NCBI RefSeq assembly: GCF_000763885.1
Contig: NZ_JRKO01000008.1
Coordinates: 1 to 64,000 of the forward strand
Reading direction: 5' to 3'
Length of the DNA stretch: 64,000 bases
DNA from: Paracoccus versutus
GTDB taxonomy: Bacteria > Pseudomonadota > Alphaproteobacteria > Rhodobacterales > Rhodobacteraceae
Made by a program: the position numbers and the translations under genes. The notes beneath the pieces were generated by a model. It did no database searches. It saw nothing but the letters and a program-made list of their open reading frames with translations, and was not told the DNA's origin. Of the stretch, positions 55,556 through 63,997 are shown in pieces; position 1 is the stretch's first letter, and the number at the start of each line of letters is the position of its first letter.

Positions 55556-56056
55556 TCAGGCGCGACCGTAGGCCTCGGACATGGCGATGTCCATGGCGGC
55601 CTCGGGCGTGGCGTCGCCCCAGCAGGCCAGCTGGAAACAGGGATAGAAACGCTCGCAGGCCAGGATGGCATTGCCGATCATCTGGTCGATCTGCTCGGGG
55701 CTGGCGATGGCGTCGCCCGAAAGCACCAGCCCATAGCGCCAGACCATCAGCCTCTGCGGCCCCCAGAAGGTGAAGCCGCCGTCCCAGACCTGGTCGTTGG
55801 CCAGGTTCAGGACCTCGTAGAGCGCCGGCAGCTTCTCGGCCGGAGGGTCCATGTCGAAGGTGCAGATCAGCCGCAGCACCTCTTCGCGCGGCGACCAGGC
55901 CAGCGTGATGGAATAGGTGCGCCATTGGCCCTCGACCGCCATGGCGATCTGGTCCTCGGCCAGACGGTCGAAATCCCATTCGTGATGCGCCGCGACGGTT
56001 TCCACGATGTCGATGGGATGGATGTCATCGCTATGGATGAAGTCCAGCTGTGCCAT
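55556..56056 (-). CDS. YbjN domain-containing protein
   Basis: 166 aa. Alpha/beta YbjN fold like type III secretion chaperones: HHEWDFDRLAEDQIAMAVEGQWRTYSITLAWSPREEVLRLICTFD, LYEVLNLANDQVWDGGFTFW. No signal peptide, so probably a cytoplasmic regulator or chaperone. Start ATG 56056 follows GGGGGACAGGAC. It heads the operon with proC, csaA, the hydroxyacid dehydrogenase and the glycerate kinase gene. Confidence 0.85.
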   Translation of the reverse strand: MAQLDFIHSDDIHPIDIVETVAAHHEWDFDRLAEDQIAMAVEGQWRTYSITLAWSPREEVLRLICTFDMDPPAEKLPALYEVLNLANDQVWDGGFTFWGPQRLMVWRYGLVLSGDAIASPEQIDQMIGNAILACERFYPCFQLACWGDATPEAAMDIAMSEAYGRA

Positions 56057-56280
56057 GTCCTGTCCCCCTGCCTGTCTGAGAGCGGGGCAAGGTCGAAACC
56101 CCAACCCTTGGTGGCCCAGACTACACCCGGCGTAGTTTCCGGGATGCGCCTACAACATATCGTGTGCCGGTTCCACGAGGGTGTAAAGCGAAAATTCCGT
56201 TACCGGATCGCGACAGCCAGGCTCCGCCGCTTGACCGCCGGCTTTCGTGCAGGTTCAAGGGCGGCCAGGGAGGATTGCCC

Positions 56281-57258
56281 ATGCGCGACCACGGCGGCGA
56301 CATCGACAAGGCGGCCAGCCGCTTCGGCCGGGCGGACTGGATCGACCTGTCCACGGGAATCAACCGCCGGCCCTGGCCAAACCCGGCAAGTTCGGCGGGG
56401 CCGCTTTCGGCCCATGCCCTGACCGCGCTGCCGACGGCCGCCGATACCGCCCGGCTTTGCGCCGCGGCCGCCGTCCGATTCGGCTGCCCGCCAGAGCAGA
56501 TCCTGCCGCTGGCCGGCGCCTCGGCGGCGATCCAGCTTTTGCCGCATGTGCTGCCGGGGCGGCGCGCGGCGGTGCTGTCGCCGACCTATAACGAACATGC
56601 CGCCAGCCTGCGCGCCGCCGGCTGGGAGGTGGCCGAGCCCGCCGACCCGGCCGCGCTGGCCGGCGCCGATCTGGCGGTGATCGTGAACCCGAACAACCCG
56701 GACGGGCGCGAATTCCTGCCCGCGCAGGTCGCCGCCATCGCCGCGACGATCGGGCAACTGGTGGTGGACGAAAGCTTTGCCGATCCCCGTCCCGACCTGT
56801 CGGTGGCGGGCTCGCGGCCCGATAACGTCACCGTGCTGCGCAGCTTCGGCAAGTTCTGGGGCCTTGCCGGGCTGCGCCTGGGCTTTGCCATCGCCGCGCC
56901 CGAGACGCTTGCCCGCTTGGCCGAGCGCGCCGGCCCCTGGTCGGTCAGCGGCCCGGCGCTGGAGATCGGCACCCAGGCGCTGGCCGATGCGCCATGGATC
57001 GACGACACCGTGGTCTGGCTGTCCGAGGCCGCGCTGCACCTGGACCAGATCGTCACCCCGCATTGGCCGCTGGTGGGCGGCACGCATCTGTTCCGGCTCT
57101 ACGACACCCCCGACGCGCCGGCCGCATGCGACCTGCTGGCCCGCGCCGGCATCTGGAGCCGCATCTTTCCCTGGCATCCGCACTGGATCCGCCTGGGCAT
57201 TCCCGGCAATCGCGAGGAATTCGACCGCCTGGCCGGTGCCTTTACGGCAGCCGGTTGA
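56281..57258 (+). CDS. cobC: CobC: threonine-phosphate decarboxylase-like aminotransferase
   Basis: 325 aa PLP enzyme of fold type I. It opens with the CobC N-terminus RDHGGDIDKAASRFG...WIDLSTGINRRPWP. Substrate/cofactor segments VIVNPNNPDG and VVDESFAD follow, and the PLP lysine lies in VLRSFGKFWGLAGLRLG. It makes or attaches the aminopropanol arm in cobalamin synthesis. A GGGAGG site lies upstream of ATG. It overlaps the convergent purK by 17 bp and stands apart from cobS and cobT. Confidence 0.9.
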   Translation: MRDHGGDIDKAASRFGRADWIDLSTGINRRPWPNPASSAGPLSAHALTALPTAADTARLCAAAAVRFGCPPEQILPLAGASAAIQLLPHVLPGRRAAVLSPTYNEHAASLRAAGWEVAEPADPAALAGADLAVIVNPNNPDGREFLPAQVAAIAATIGQLVVDESFADPRPDLSVAGSRPDNVTVLRSFGKFWGLAGLRLGFAIAAPETLARLAERAGPWSVSGPALEIGTQALADAPWIDDTVVWLSEAALHLDQIVTPHWPLVGGTHLFRLYDTPDAPAACDLLARAGIWSRIFPWHPHWIRLGIPGNREEFDRLAGAFTAAG

Positions 57259-58285
57259 CATGCCCCATCTTTCGGCCGGGGCGCGCCTCGCCCTTGCCGT
57301 AAAGATGAAGCTGCACGCGCGGCTGCTTCAGCAGTTCCGGGATGCGCAGCACGTCGTCGCCGATCAGGTTCTCCATCTCGACATCGGCGTAACGCTGGCC
57401 GTCGCCCAGCGGCAGGCCGGCCACGGCGCGGATATGCTGCTCGAACTGGTCCACGGCGCAGCCCGCCTGCGTCCAATGCCCCGAGTTATGCACCCGCGGC
57501 GCGATCTCGTTCACCACCAGCCCGTCGCGGGTCACGAACAGTTCGACCCCCATGACGCCGATATAGTCCAGCGCATTGACGATGCGGCCCGCGACCAGCA
57601 CCGCATCGGTCAAGAGGCCGGCCGGAAGGCCGCAGGGCACGGTGGTGGTGCGCAGGATGCCGTCACGATGAACGTTCAGCCCCGGATCATAGGCCGCGAC
57701 CTGCCCGTCGGCGCCGCGCGCGACGATGACGCTGATCTCGGCCGAGAAATCCACGAAGCCCTCCAGCACCGAGGGCGCGCCGGTCCAGTCCCGCTGCCCC
57801 GCATCGGAAAAGCGGATCTGCCCCTTGCCGTCATAGCCCAGCCGCCGGGTCTTGAGGATCGCGGGCGCACCCAGCGCCGCCAGCGCCTCGGGCAGGTCGG
57901 CCTCGGTCTCCACGCTGCGATAGGGGGCGGTGCGCAGGCCGATGCCGGCCAGGAAATCCTTTTCCGCCAGCCGGTCCTGCGACACGGCCAGCGCGCGGCG
58001 GTTCGGCCGGATCGGGCGCAGCGATTCCAGCAGGTCCAGCGCCGCCGTCGGCACGTTCTCGAATTCATAGGTGATGACGTCGACCGATTCGGCAAAGGCG
58101 CGCAACGCGGCCTCGTCCTCATAGGGCGCGGTGGTCAGACGATGCGCCACGTCACCCGCCGGCGCGGCGCCCGGCTCGTAGACATGGCAGCGATAGCCCA
58201 GCCGGCTGGCCGCGACCGAGAGCATGCGGCCCAGCTGGCCCCCGCCCAGGATGCCGATGGTGGCGCCGGGTTTCAGTTCACTCAT
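57242..58285 (-). CDS. purK: N5-carboxyaminoimidazole ribonucleotide synthase
   Basis: 347 aa ATP-grasp enzyme: [39 protein letters not shown] and [14 protein letters not shown] are the PurK signatures. It carboxylates AIR with bicarbonate and ATP, giving N5-CAIR for PurE. It begins 8 bp inside the purE 3' end, with a GAGGAG site. Its own end overlaps cobC on the opposite strand. Confidence 0.95.
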   Translation of the reverse strand: MSELKPGATIGILGGGQLGRMLSVAASRLGYRCHVYEPGAAPAGDVAHRLTTAPYEDEAALRAFAESVDVITYEFENVPTAALDLLESLRPIRPNRRALAVSQDRLAEKDFLAGIGLRTAPYRSVETEADLPEALAALGAPAILKTRRLGYDGKGQIRFSDAGQRDWTGAPSVLEGFVDFSAEISVIVARGADGQVAAYDPGLNVHRDGILRTTTVPCGLPAGLLTDAVLVAGRIVNALDYIGVMGVELFVTRDGLVVNEIAPRVHNSGHWTQAGCAVDQFEQHIRAVAGLPLGDGQRYADVEMENLIGDDVLRIPELLKQPRVQLHLYGKGEARPGRKMGHVNRLP

Positions 58286-58799
58286 CCTTCGGCTCCTCGG
58301 GGATGGAATCGGACAGCGCCTGGCGCCAGGCATCCAGCCGCGCGGCCAGATCGGGATCGGACACCGCCAGGATGCCGGCCGCCATCAGCCCGGCATTGGC
58401 GGCACCTGCCGCGCCGATGGCCATGGTGGCGACCGGATAGCCCCTGGGCATCTGCAGGATGGAATAAAGCGAATCGACGCCCGACAGCGCCCTGGTCTGC
58501 ACCGGCACGCCGATCACCGGCACCCGCGTCTTGCTGGCCATCATCCCCGGCAAATGCGCGGCCCCGCCGGCGCCGGCGATGATGACCTTGAGCCCGCGCG
58601 CCACCGCGGTCTTGCCATAGTCCCACAGCCGGTCCGGCGTGCGATGGGCGGAAACGATCCGGGCCTCGTAGGCGATGCCCAATTCGTCCAGGATGGCGGC
58701 GGCCTCGCGCATGGTCGGCCAGTCGGACTGGCTGCCCATGATGATTCCGACAGGTTTCCCGGCGGGTGTTTCGGCGGGCTTTTCGGCGGCTTTTTCCAT
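58278..58799 (-). CDS. purE: N5-carboxyaminoimidazole ribonucleotide mutase
   Basis: 173 aa class I Pur[39 protein letters not shown] and [27 protein letters not shown] are present in order. It moves the carboxyl group from N5 to C4 of AIR. The Lys/Glu/Pro-rich N-terminal ~16 residues are a nonconserved extension. Start ATG 58799 follows AGGGGG. Coupled to purK by overlap. Confidence 0.95.
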   Translation of the reverse strand: MEKAAEKPAETPAGKPVGIIMGSQSDWPTMREAAAILDELGIAYEARIVSAHRTPDRLWDYGKTAVARGLKVIIAGAGGAAHLPGMMASKTRVPVIGVPVQTRALSGVDSLYSILQMPRGYPVATMAIGAAGAANAGLMAAGILAVSDPDLAARLDAWRQALSDSIPEEPKDE

Positions 58800-58851
58800 G
58801 GCTCGACCCCCTTTTGCGCCCCGCCCTACAGCGCCGGGCGGGATCATGCAA

Positions 58852-59070
58852 TCAGGCGATGATATCGGGGGTCAGCTCGTCCTCGAGCCGGGCGATGCGG
58901 TCCTTCAGCGCCAGCTTCTGCTTTTTCAGCCGTTGCAGGGTCAGCGAATGGGTCAGGCTCTGGCTCGACAGCGCGGCGATCGCCTCGTCGAGATCCCGAT
59001 GCTCGCGCCGCAGCACCTCCAGCTTGGCGCGGGTGATCTCTTCATGGGACATCTCATGTTGGGCGTTCAT
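58852..59070 (-). CDS. YdcH family protein (DUF465)
   Basis: 72 aa, almost entirely helical coiled coil: [19 protein letters not shown]...[22 protein letters not shown], the DUF465/YdcH pattern. Function unknown. It precedes purE by 52 bp on the same strand and may be cotranscribed with purEK. Confidence 0.87.
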   Translation of the reverse strand: MNAQHEMSHEEITRAKLEVLRREHRDLDEAIAALSSQSLTHSLTLQRLKKQKLALKDRIARLEDELTPDIIA

Positions 59071-59233
59071 CTCGGGCCTCGGGCTGGATCGCCTTGGTTA
59101 TAGCGCGGCCTCCGGGCGTTGTTAATGGTTTTGCGGGAACGCGTTAACGCGGACCGGCCGGTTCGGAAAAACGCTTGCCCCGAAGCGGCCTTCGGCCCGA
59201 AACTTGCAGCCGAACCCCATGCAGGAGAAGCCA

Positions 59234-59824
59234 ATGCCCCGCACCGCCCCCCTCAGGCCCTGCGCCCTTGCGCTTGCGCTGCTGCTGGCCCCGCTTGCCC
59301 CGGCCCATGCGCAAGCCGAGGGCGAGCAGATGCAGCTTTGCGTCAACTCCTGCCTCTATCACTTCGGCCCCGCCTCGAACCCGCGCTATCACGCCTGCGT
59401 GGCCGAGCAATGCGAGCAGGCGGCACCCAGCCGCCAGCCCGCCCAGCCACCCAGCCAGGGCGCGGGCTGGCGCAACGGCACGGCCGATGGCGGCAGGACG
59501 CATTACGCCCGCGTGCAATCCGGGCGGTTGGCGCTGAGCTACATGTGCCAGCGCGGCAGCGAGGGGCTGGTCGCCGTCGAGGGCATGGCCGGCTCGCCCG
59601 GCTCGCTGGTGCTGCGCATCGACGGGCGGCGGATGGCGCAGCCCTTTGCCGCAAGCGGCGGCATGCGCGCGACCCAGGCGGCGCGCGGCTCGGCGATGCT
59701 CGCGGGGCTGCTGGGCGGCAGCGGGGTCGAGCTTGCGGACGACCGCGGCCGCGGCAGCCTGCCACTGGCAGGCTCGGGCCGGGCGATCCGGGCGGCGATG
59801 GCCGCCTGCGGCCTGCGGCCGTGA
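59234..59824 (+). CDS. Hypothetical exported protein, 196 aa
   Basis: 196 aa from ATG 59234, six bases after AGGAG; ATGs further upstream precede that site. Sec signal peptide about residues 1-24 (ALALALLLAPLAPAHAQ). The mature part starts with a Cys motif (LCVNSCLYHFGPASNPRYHACVAEQC, four Cys, likely disulfides), a short Pro/Gln-rich linker and a C-terminal domain from about residue 90 with LALSYMCQRGSEGLVAVEG. Family not recognised; periplasmic location inferred. Confidence 0.7.
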   Translation: MPRTAPLRPCALALALLLAPLAPAHAQAEGEQMQLCVNSCLYHFGPASNPRYHACVAEQCEQAAPSRQPAQPPSQGAGWRNGTADGGRTHYARVQSGRLALSYMCQRGSEGLVAVEGMAGSPGSLVLRIDGRRMAQPFAASGGMRATQAARGSAMLAGLLGGSGVELADDRGRGSLPLAGSGRAIRAAMAACGLRP

Positions 59825-59851
59825 CGCCGCGCGGCTGCGACGCGGCAAACC

Positions 59852-59881
59852 CTTGTTTCCGGCGGCCTCCGTCCACATATT
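59852..59881 (+). promoter_or_regulatory. Probable RpoH (sigma-32) heat-shock promoter for hsp20
   Basis: CTTGTTT (59852-59858), 14 bases, then CCACATATT (59873-59881) fits the alphaproteobacterial sigma-32 layout (CTTG... and a CYTATNT-like -10) and lies 64 bp upstream of the small heat-shock gene. Assigned from pattern and target gene. Confidence 0.5.
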
Positions 59882-59944
59882 GGTCTTGCCGGATCGCCGT
59901 TCCGGGGTCCGGCCGACAGTCGCTTTGATGCAAAGGGCTTGGGA

Positions 59945-60355
59945 ATGACCAAGATCAGTCTGGCCGCTCATCCGTTCCTGCTGGGGTTCGATCAGTTGGA
60001 ACGCCTGGCCGAACGGGCCGCCAAGGGCGCCGAGGGCTATCCGCCCTACAACATCGAACACCAGGGGCCGAACGGCTTTCGCATCACGCTGGCCGTGGCC
60101 GGCTTTTCCGAGGACGACCTGTCGATCACGCTCGAGGACCGCCAGCTGGTGGTTCGCGGCCGCCAGGCCGAGGCCGAGGAAGGCCGCGTCTTCCTGCACC
60201 GGGGCATCGCGGCCCGCGCCTTCCAGCGCAGCTTCGTGCTGGCGGACGGGGTCGAGGTGGTGTCGGCGGGGCTTGAAAACGGGCTTCTGAACATCGACCT
60301 GCGCCGCTCGGTGTCCGACAGCATCGTGCAGACCATACCGATCAGCCGCAAGTGA
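59945..60355 (+). CDS. Hsp20/alpha-crystallin small heat-shock protein
   Basis: 136 aa IbpA-class chaperone. The alpha-crystallin domain spans about residues 30-125: YPPYNIEHQGPNGFRITLAVAGFSEDDLSI, GRVFLHRGIAARAFQRSFVLAD and the LENGLLNIDL-type GLL motif. The C-terminal IPI motif (IPISRK) docks neighbouring subunits. It binds unfolding proteins during heat stress. ATG 59945 follows AAAGGG. A DUF1150 gene follows after 13 bp. Confidence 0.93.
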   Translation: MTKISLAAHPFLLGFDQLERLAERAAKGAEGYPPYNIEHQGPNGFRITLAVAGFSEDDLSITLEDRQLVVRGRQAEAEEGRVFLHRGIAARAFQRSFVLADGVEVVSAGLENGLLNIDLRRSVSDSIVQTIPISRK

Positions 60356-60368
60356 AAGGGGATCGCAA

Positions 60369-60596
60369 ATGAACGAGAAATTCGATTTCGGCCCGGAAAG
60401 CGCGGGCAACATCGTCTACATCCGCCGCGTCGCGATGGACAGCCTGCCCGACGAGGTGCGCCGCCAGGTGCCCGGCGCCGATGCGCTTTACGCCGTGCAT
60501 GGCGCGGATGGAGAGCGGCTGGCCCTGGTCAAGGATCGCAGCCTGGCCTTCCTGCTGGCCCGCCAGAACGAACTGACCCCGGTCAGCGTCCACTAA
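60369..60596 (+). CDS. DUF1150 family protein
   Basis: 75 aa. NIVYIRRVAMDSLPDEVRRQVPGADALYAVHGADGERLALV and LAFLLARQNELTPVSVH are the DUF1150 pattern. These small alphaproteobacterial proteins commonly follow hsp20 genes; their function is unknown. AAGGGGATC precedes the ATG. Confidence 0.9.
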   Translation: MNEKFDFGPESAGNIVYIRRVAMDSLPDEVRRQVPGADALYAVHGADGERLALVKDRSLAFLLARQNELTPVSVH

Positions 60597-60724
60597 GCCG
60601 CAGGATGCCGATGCCGCCGCCGGGCAAGGCGGCGGCGATGGCGACATGCGCGCCGCCCGTGTGGCGGCCACCCACCCTTCCGATAGCATCAGGAAATGCC
60701 GATCCCGCCGCGCGGCAGGGGCCG

Positions 60725-61543
60725 TTATCGGCTGTGCGCCTGGCCGTCCCCGGCCTCGACCAGCTCCAGCCCGATCTCGTCCCGGTATTGCCGCAGCAGC
60801 GCCTGCGCGGCCGGATCGGCGGGCAGCAGCAGATGCGTCGCGCCATGGTTGCGCCGGACCAGCGCCTGCCACAGCGCCTCGCGCGGGCCGGCATGGCGCG
60901 GCTCGGCCCCGACCGTCAGCAATTCGGCGCCAAGCTCGCCGGCCAGCCGCGCCGCCGCGGCCGCATCGGCGGGATCGCAGGCCAGCACCCGCTCGCAGCC
61001 CTGCGCACGGAAACGCGCCCGCCAGGCGTTCGGCCCAGGATGGGCGTCGCCCGCACCTTCCAGCCCCGCGCCTTCCAGCCCCCCACCTTCCAGCCCCTCG
61101 ACTTGCAGCCCCTTGACCGGCCCGCCCAGGCAGACCGGCCCGGCCGCGCCCGGCAGATCCGCGCCTTCGACCCCGTCCGGGCTCCATTTGTCCGTAACCG
61201 ACAGGATGGCCATGACCGCGCCGCCGGGACTGCGCATGGCGATGTCCTCGCCCGGCTCGACCCTGGCCGCGAAATCCGCATCGACCTCCAGCACCAGCGG
61301 CATGGACCAGAGCGCGCCCGAGGCCAGCCGCATCCCCGCCAGCACCGAATCGTAATCCGCCTGGGTCAGAAAGCCCCGCAGCGGAAGGAAGCCGCCGCCG
61401 ATCAGCAGGCCCAGGTCGGCCGATTGCCGGGGCGTCAGATCCCAGGCGGCCATGCGCGCCGCCTCGGCCCGCAGCTTCTGCCCGGCCTCGGGGCTGACCA
61501 GAAGCGCGCGGATCGGCTGGTGATGCGGCAAGGGCCCGGCCAT
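60725..61543 (-). CDS. ATP-sulfurylase-like protein lacking the catalytic motif
   Basis: 272 aa. The N-terminal part (DLTPRQSADLGLLIGGGFLPLRGFLTQADYDSVLAGMRL...WSMPLVLEVD) is the PUA-like domain of sulfate adenylyltransferase. After FRAQGCERVLA, where active enzymes carry Q-x-R-N-x-x-H-x-x-H, this protein reads CDPADAAAAARLAG. The later catalytic loops are reduced, and the protein is well short of the ~390-570 residues of the family. A 15-bp tandem repeat encodes a GLEGA/GLEGG linker. It starts one base inside the trxB stop. Likely a non-enzymatic or degenerating relative. Confidence 0.75.
   Translation of the reverse strand: MAGPLPHHQPIRALLVSPEAGQKLRAEAARMAAWDLTPRQSADLGLLIGGGFLPLRGFLTQADYDSVLAGMRLASGALWSMPLVLEVDADFAARVEPGEDIAMRSPGGAVMAILSVTDKWSPDGVEGADLPGAAGPVCLGGPVKGLQVEGLEGGGLEGAGLEGAGDAHPGPNAWRARFRAQGCERVLACDPADAAAAARLAGELGAELLTVGAEPRHAGPREALWQALVRRNHGATHLLLPADPAAQALLRQYRDEIGLELVEAGDGQAHSR
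61054..61113. repeat. 15-bp minisatellite, four units, inside the ATP-sulfurylase-like gene
   Basis: Units CACCTTCCAGCCCCG, CGCCTTCCAGCCCCC, CACCTTCCAGCCCCT and CGACTTGCAGCCCCT run head to tail. They are in frame (15 = 5 codons) and encode a Gly-Leu-Glu-Gly-Ala/Gly pentapeptide repeat, so copy number may change without frameshift. Confidence 0.8.
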
Positions 61544-62559
61544 CAGGCCGGGATCTCGGCCGCGTGCGGGTTCGGCTCGCCGGCCATGTCATGCTCGGCC
61601 AGGTAGCGCTCGGCGTCCAGCGCCGCCATGCAGCCCATGCCGGCGCTGGTCACCGCCTGGCGATAGACATGGTCGGTCAGGTCGCCGGCGGCAAAGACGC
61701 CGGGGATCGAGGTCCGGGTCGTGCCCGGCTCGACCTTGACATAGCCGCCGTGATGCAGCTCCAGCTGGTCCTTGACCAGTTCCGAGGCCGGCGCATGGCC
61801 GATGGCGATGAAGACGCCGTCCGCCGGCACCACCTGCTCGGTCCCCTGCCGGACATGGCGCACCCTGACGCCGGTCACGCCGGGCGGCTGGCTCTCGCCC
61901 TGCACCTCGACCAGCTCGTGATCCCACAGCACGCTGACCTTGGGATTGCGGAACAGCCGGTCCTGCAGGATCTTTTCGGCCCGCAGGCTGTCGCGGCGAT
62001 GGACCAGCGTCACCTTGCTGGCGAAATTGGTCAGGAACAGCGCCTCCTCGACCGCGGTATTGCCGCCGCCCACCACCACGACCTCGCGGCCGCGATAGAA
62101 GAAGCCGTCGCAGGTCGCGCAGGCCGAGACGCCGAAGCCCTTGAACTTCTCTTCGCTGGGCAGGCCCAGCCAGCGCGCCTGTGCGCCCGTGGCCAGGATC
62201 ACCGCATCCGCGGTGATGCGCGCGCCCGAATCAAGTTCCGCCACGAAGGGCCGCCGGTCCAGGTCCAGCCGCGTCACCGTATCGACGAAGACGCGCGCGC
62301 CCATGGCGCGGGCATGCGCCTCCATCCTGACCATCAGGTCGGGGCCCTGGATCTCGGTCTCGCCCGGCCAGTTCTCGACCTCGGTGGTGATGGTCAGCTG
62401 GCCGCCCGGCTGCATGCCCTGGATCAGCACCGGCGAAAGCATCGCGCGCGCGGCATAGACGGCGGCGGTATAGCCGGCCGGTCCCGAGCCCACGATCAGC
62501 ACGCGGCTGTGGGCGGGCAGGCTGGCATCGGCGGCGATCTCGGCGGGAACATGGGACAT
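61543..62559 (-). CDS. trxB: Thioredoxin-disulfide reductase
   Basis: 338 aa FAD/NADPH enzyme. FAD motif [16 protein letters not shown], redox-active Cys147/Cys150 in [16 protein letters not shown] motif [15 protein letters not shown] and C-terminal [33 protein letters not shown]. It keeps thioredoxin reduced in the cytoplasm. The ~17-residue extension before the FAD motif may mean a later true start. It is divergent from the Lrp/AsnC gene. Confidence 0.95.
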   Translation of the reverse strand: MSHVPAEIAADASLPAHSRVLIVGSGPAGYTAAVYAARAMLSPVLIQGMQPGGQLTITTEVENWPGETEIQGPDLMVRMEAHARAMGARVFVDTVTRLDLDRRPFVAELDSGARITADAVILATGAQARWLGLPSEEKFKGFGVSACATCDGFFYRGREVVVVGGGNTAVEEALFLTNFASKVTLVHRRDSLRAEKILQDRLFRNPKVSVLWDHELVEVQGESQPPGVTGVRVRHVRQGTEQVVPADGVFIAIGHAPASELVKDQLELHHGGYVKVEPGTTRTSIPGVFAAGDLTDHVYRQAVTSAGMGCMAALDAERYLAEHDMAGEPNPHAAEIPA

Positions 62560-62722
62560 GGCAGGAAACCTCTCGCTTGGCGCAGCCTTAGCTAATCACC
62601 GCCGGCCCCGCATGCAATCCATAAGGCCCCTTCGCGCATCGGTGGAAAGAATGTTGCGCAATCCGGCCCCGCGGGATAGTTTCCGGCATGTTTTTTGCCC
62701 GCAAGGCAAACCAGGGGATGCG

Positions 62723-63223
62723 ATGACCGCCGCCAGACTTGACGAAATCGACCGCAAAATTCTGGCAGAGTTGCAGGCCGACGGCCGCATGACCAATGTC
62801 GAGCTGGCCCGCCGCGTCGGCATTTCCGCCCCGCCCTGCCTGCGCCGCGTCCGCGCGCTGGAGGAGATGGGCTATATCCGCGGCTACCATGCCGACATCG
62901 ACGCGCGCGAGCTGGGCTTCGAGGTGCAGGTCTTTGCCATGGTCCGGCTGATGAGCCAGTCCGAGCGCGACCTTTCCGCCTTCGAGGCGCTGGCCTGCGA
63001 ATGGCCGCTGGTCCGCGAATGCCACATGCTGAACGGCGAGATCGACTTCATCCTGAAATGCGTCTCGCCCGACCTGACCAGCTTCCAGCGCTTCCTGACC
63101 GAGAAGCTGACGGCGGCGCCGAACGTGGCCTCGGTCAAGACCTCGCTGGTGATCCGCTGCGCCAAGGACGAGCCGGGCGTGCCCTTCAGCATCGTCGAGG
63201 AACGCGCGGCGATGGTCGGCTAA
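62723..63223 (+). CDS. Lrp/AsnC-family transcriptional regulator
   Basis: 166 aa. N-terminal winged helix-turn-helix (LDEIDRKILAELQADGRMTNVELARRVGISAPPCLRRVRALEEMGYI) and a C-terminal ligand-binding RAM domain (about 70-150). Usually an amino-acid-responsive regulator. ATG 62723 has AGGGGATG upstream. It is divergent from trxB (163 bp) and its stop overlaps the convergent recombinase stop by 4 bp, so trxB control is possible but unproven. Confidence 0.92.
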   Translation: MTAARLDEIDRKILAELQADGRMTNVELARRVGISAPPCLRRVRALEEMGYIRGYHADIDARELGFEVQVFAMVRLMSQSERDLSAFEALACEWPLVRECHMLNGEIDFILKCVSPDLTSFQRFLTEKLTAAPNVASVKTSLVIRCAKDEPGVPFSIVEERAAMVG

Positions 63224-63843
63224 GGCGGGGGCAACCGGCCGGGCACGAAAATTCCCCGCGGCGGCGCCGCTTCCTGCGCAGTTCGGTCGGTTCCCTGCAC
63301 CTTGCGGAACTGGCGCTGCAAGGTGCGGGCGTGGATGCCGTATCGGGCCGCAATGCTCTTGATCGACTCGGTCTCGACGGCGCGGATCGCCTCGGCCACC
63401 TGCTGTTCGGACAGGATGGGCGGGCGGCCGACATGGCTGCCGCGGCGCTGTGCCTCGGCCATGCCGGCCTTGGTGCGCTCGCTGATCAGGGTGCGCTCGA
63501 ACTCGGCCAGCGCGGCCATGATGTGAAAGACCAGCCGCCCGCCGGGCGAGGCGGTATTCACCTCTTCGGTCAGCGACTGGAAGTCGATGCCCCGCCGGCC
63601 CAGTTCGTCGACGATCTCGACCAGGCCGACCAGCGACCGGCCCAGCCGGTCAAGCCGCCAGACGACCAGCGTCTGCCCGGACCGCAACGAGGCCAGCATC
63701 CGCTTTAGCCCCGGCCGGGCCATGGCCGAACCGGACAGGCCATGGTCCTTGAATACCTTGACGCATCCCGCGCGTTTCAGCGCCGTCAGTTGAAGATCCA
63801 GCCGCTGGTCCTCGGTCGACACCCGTGCATAGCCAATTTTCAT
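63220..63843 (-). CDS. Serine recombinase (resolvase/invertase family)
   Basis: 207 aa. Catalytic Ser9 in MKIGYARVSTEDQ, conserved RLDRLGRS and FERTLISERTKAGMAEAQRRG of the resolvase core, and a C-terminal helix-turn-helix (AIRAVETESIKSIAARYGIHARTLQRQFR, about 155-185). The family cuts and rejoins DNA at short sites: transposon resolution, inversion or plasmid dimer resolution. No transposase, inverted repeats or invertible segment were found nearby. The tail after residue ~188 (APPRGIFVPGRLPPP) is atypical. Confidence 0.9.
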   Translation of the reverse strand: MKIGYARVSTEDQRLDLQLTALKRAGCVKVFKDHGLSGSAMARPGLKRMLASLRSGQTLVVWRLDRLGRSLVGLVEIVDELGRRGIDFQSLTEEVNTASPGGRLVFHIMAALAEFERTLISERTKAGMAEAQRRGSHVGRPPILSEQQVAEAIRAVETESIKSIAARYGIHARTLQRQFRKVQGTDRTAQEAAPPRGIFVPGRLPPP

Positions 63844-63928
63844 GCGAAATCCCCAGGTTCGGCCCGGTGCGATACGTTTCGCCCGCCGCATCGCCCGCCC
63901 CGAACGCATTGACAAAACGGAACCCTTT

Positions 63929-63957
63929 TGACACGGCACCTCGCAACCTGATTTACT
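63929..63957 (+). promoter_or_regulatory. Sigma70-like promoter reading off the right edge
   Basis: A perfect -35 TTGACA (63929-63934), 17-base spacer and -10 TTTACT (63952-63957) point rightwards. The gene it serves is outside the window. Confidence 0.5.
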
Positions 63958-63997
63958 CCAGCGAAAGCTGGATTTCTTACGGGGCTTCTCCCCTTTT
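63958..63997 (+). other. Two small hairpins just downstream of the edge promoter
   Basis: CCAGC-GAAA-GCTGG (63958-63971) is a perfect stem with a GNRA-type loop at the predicted start of transcription. GGGG-CTTCT-CCCC followed by TTTT (63981-63997) resembles a minimal intrinsic terminator. Together they could be a structured leader or a very short RNA; the window ends too soon to tell. Confidence 0.35.

Noticed and set aside
56057-56280. Cobalamin riboswitch upstream of cobC
   Set aside because: A GGTTCC-like stretch occurs near 56168, but the B12-box core and the GCCACTG element are not found, and the gap is too short for a full aptamer.
63909-63931. First TTGACA (63909-63914) as a -35 box
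   Set aside because: No acceptable -10 hexamer occurs 16-18 bases downstream; the second TTGACA at 63929 has one.
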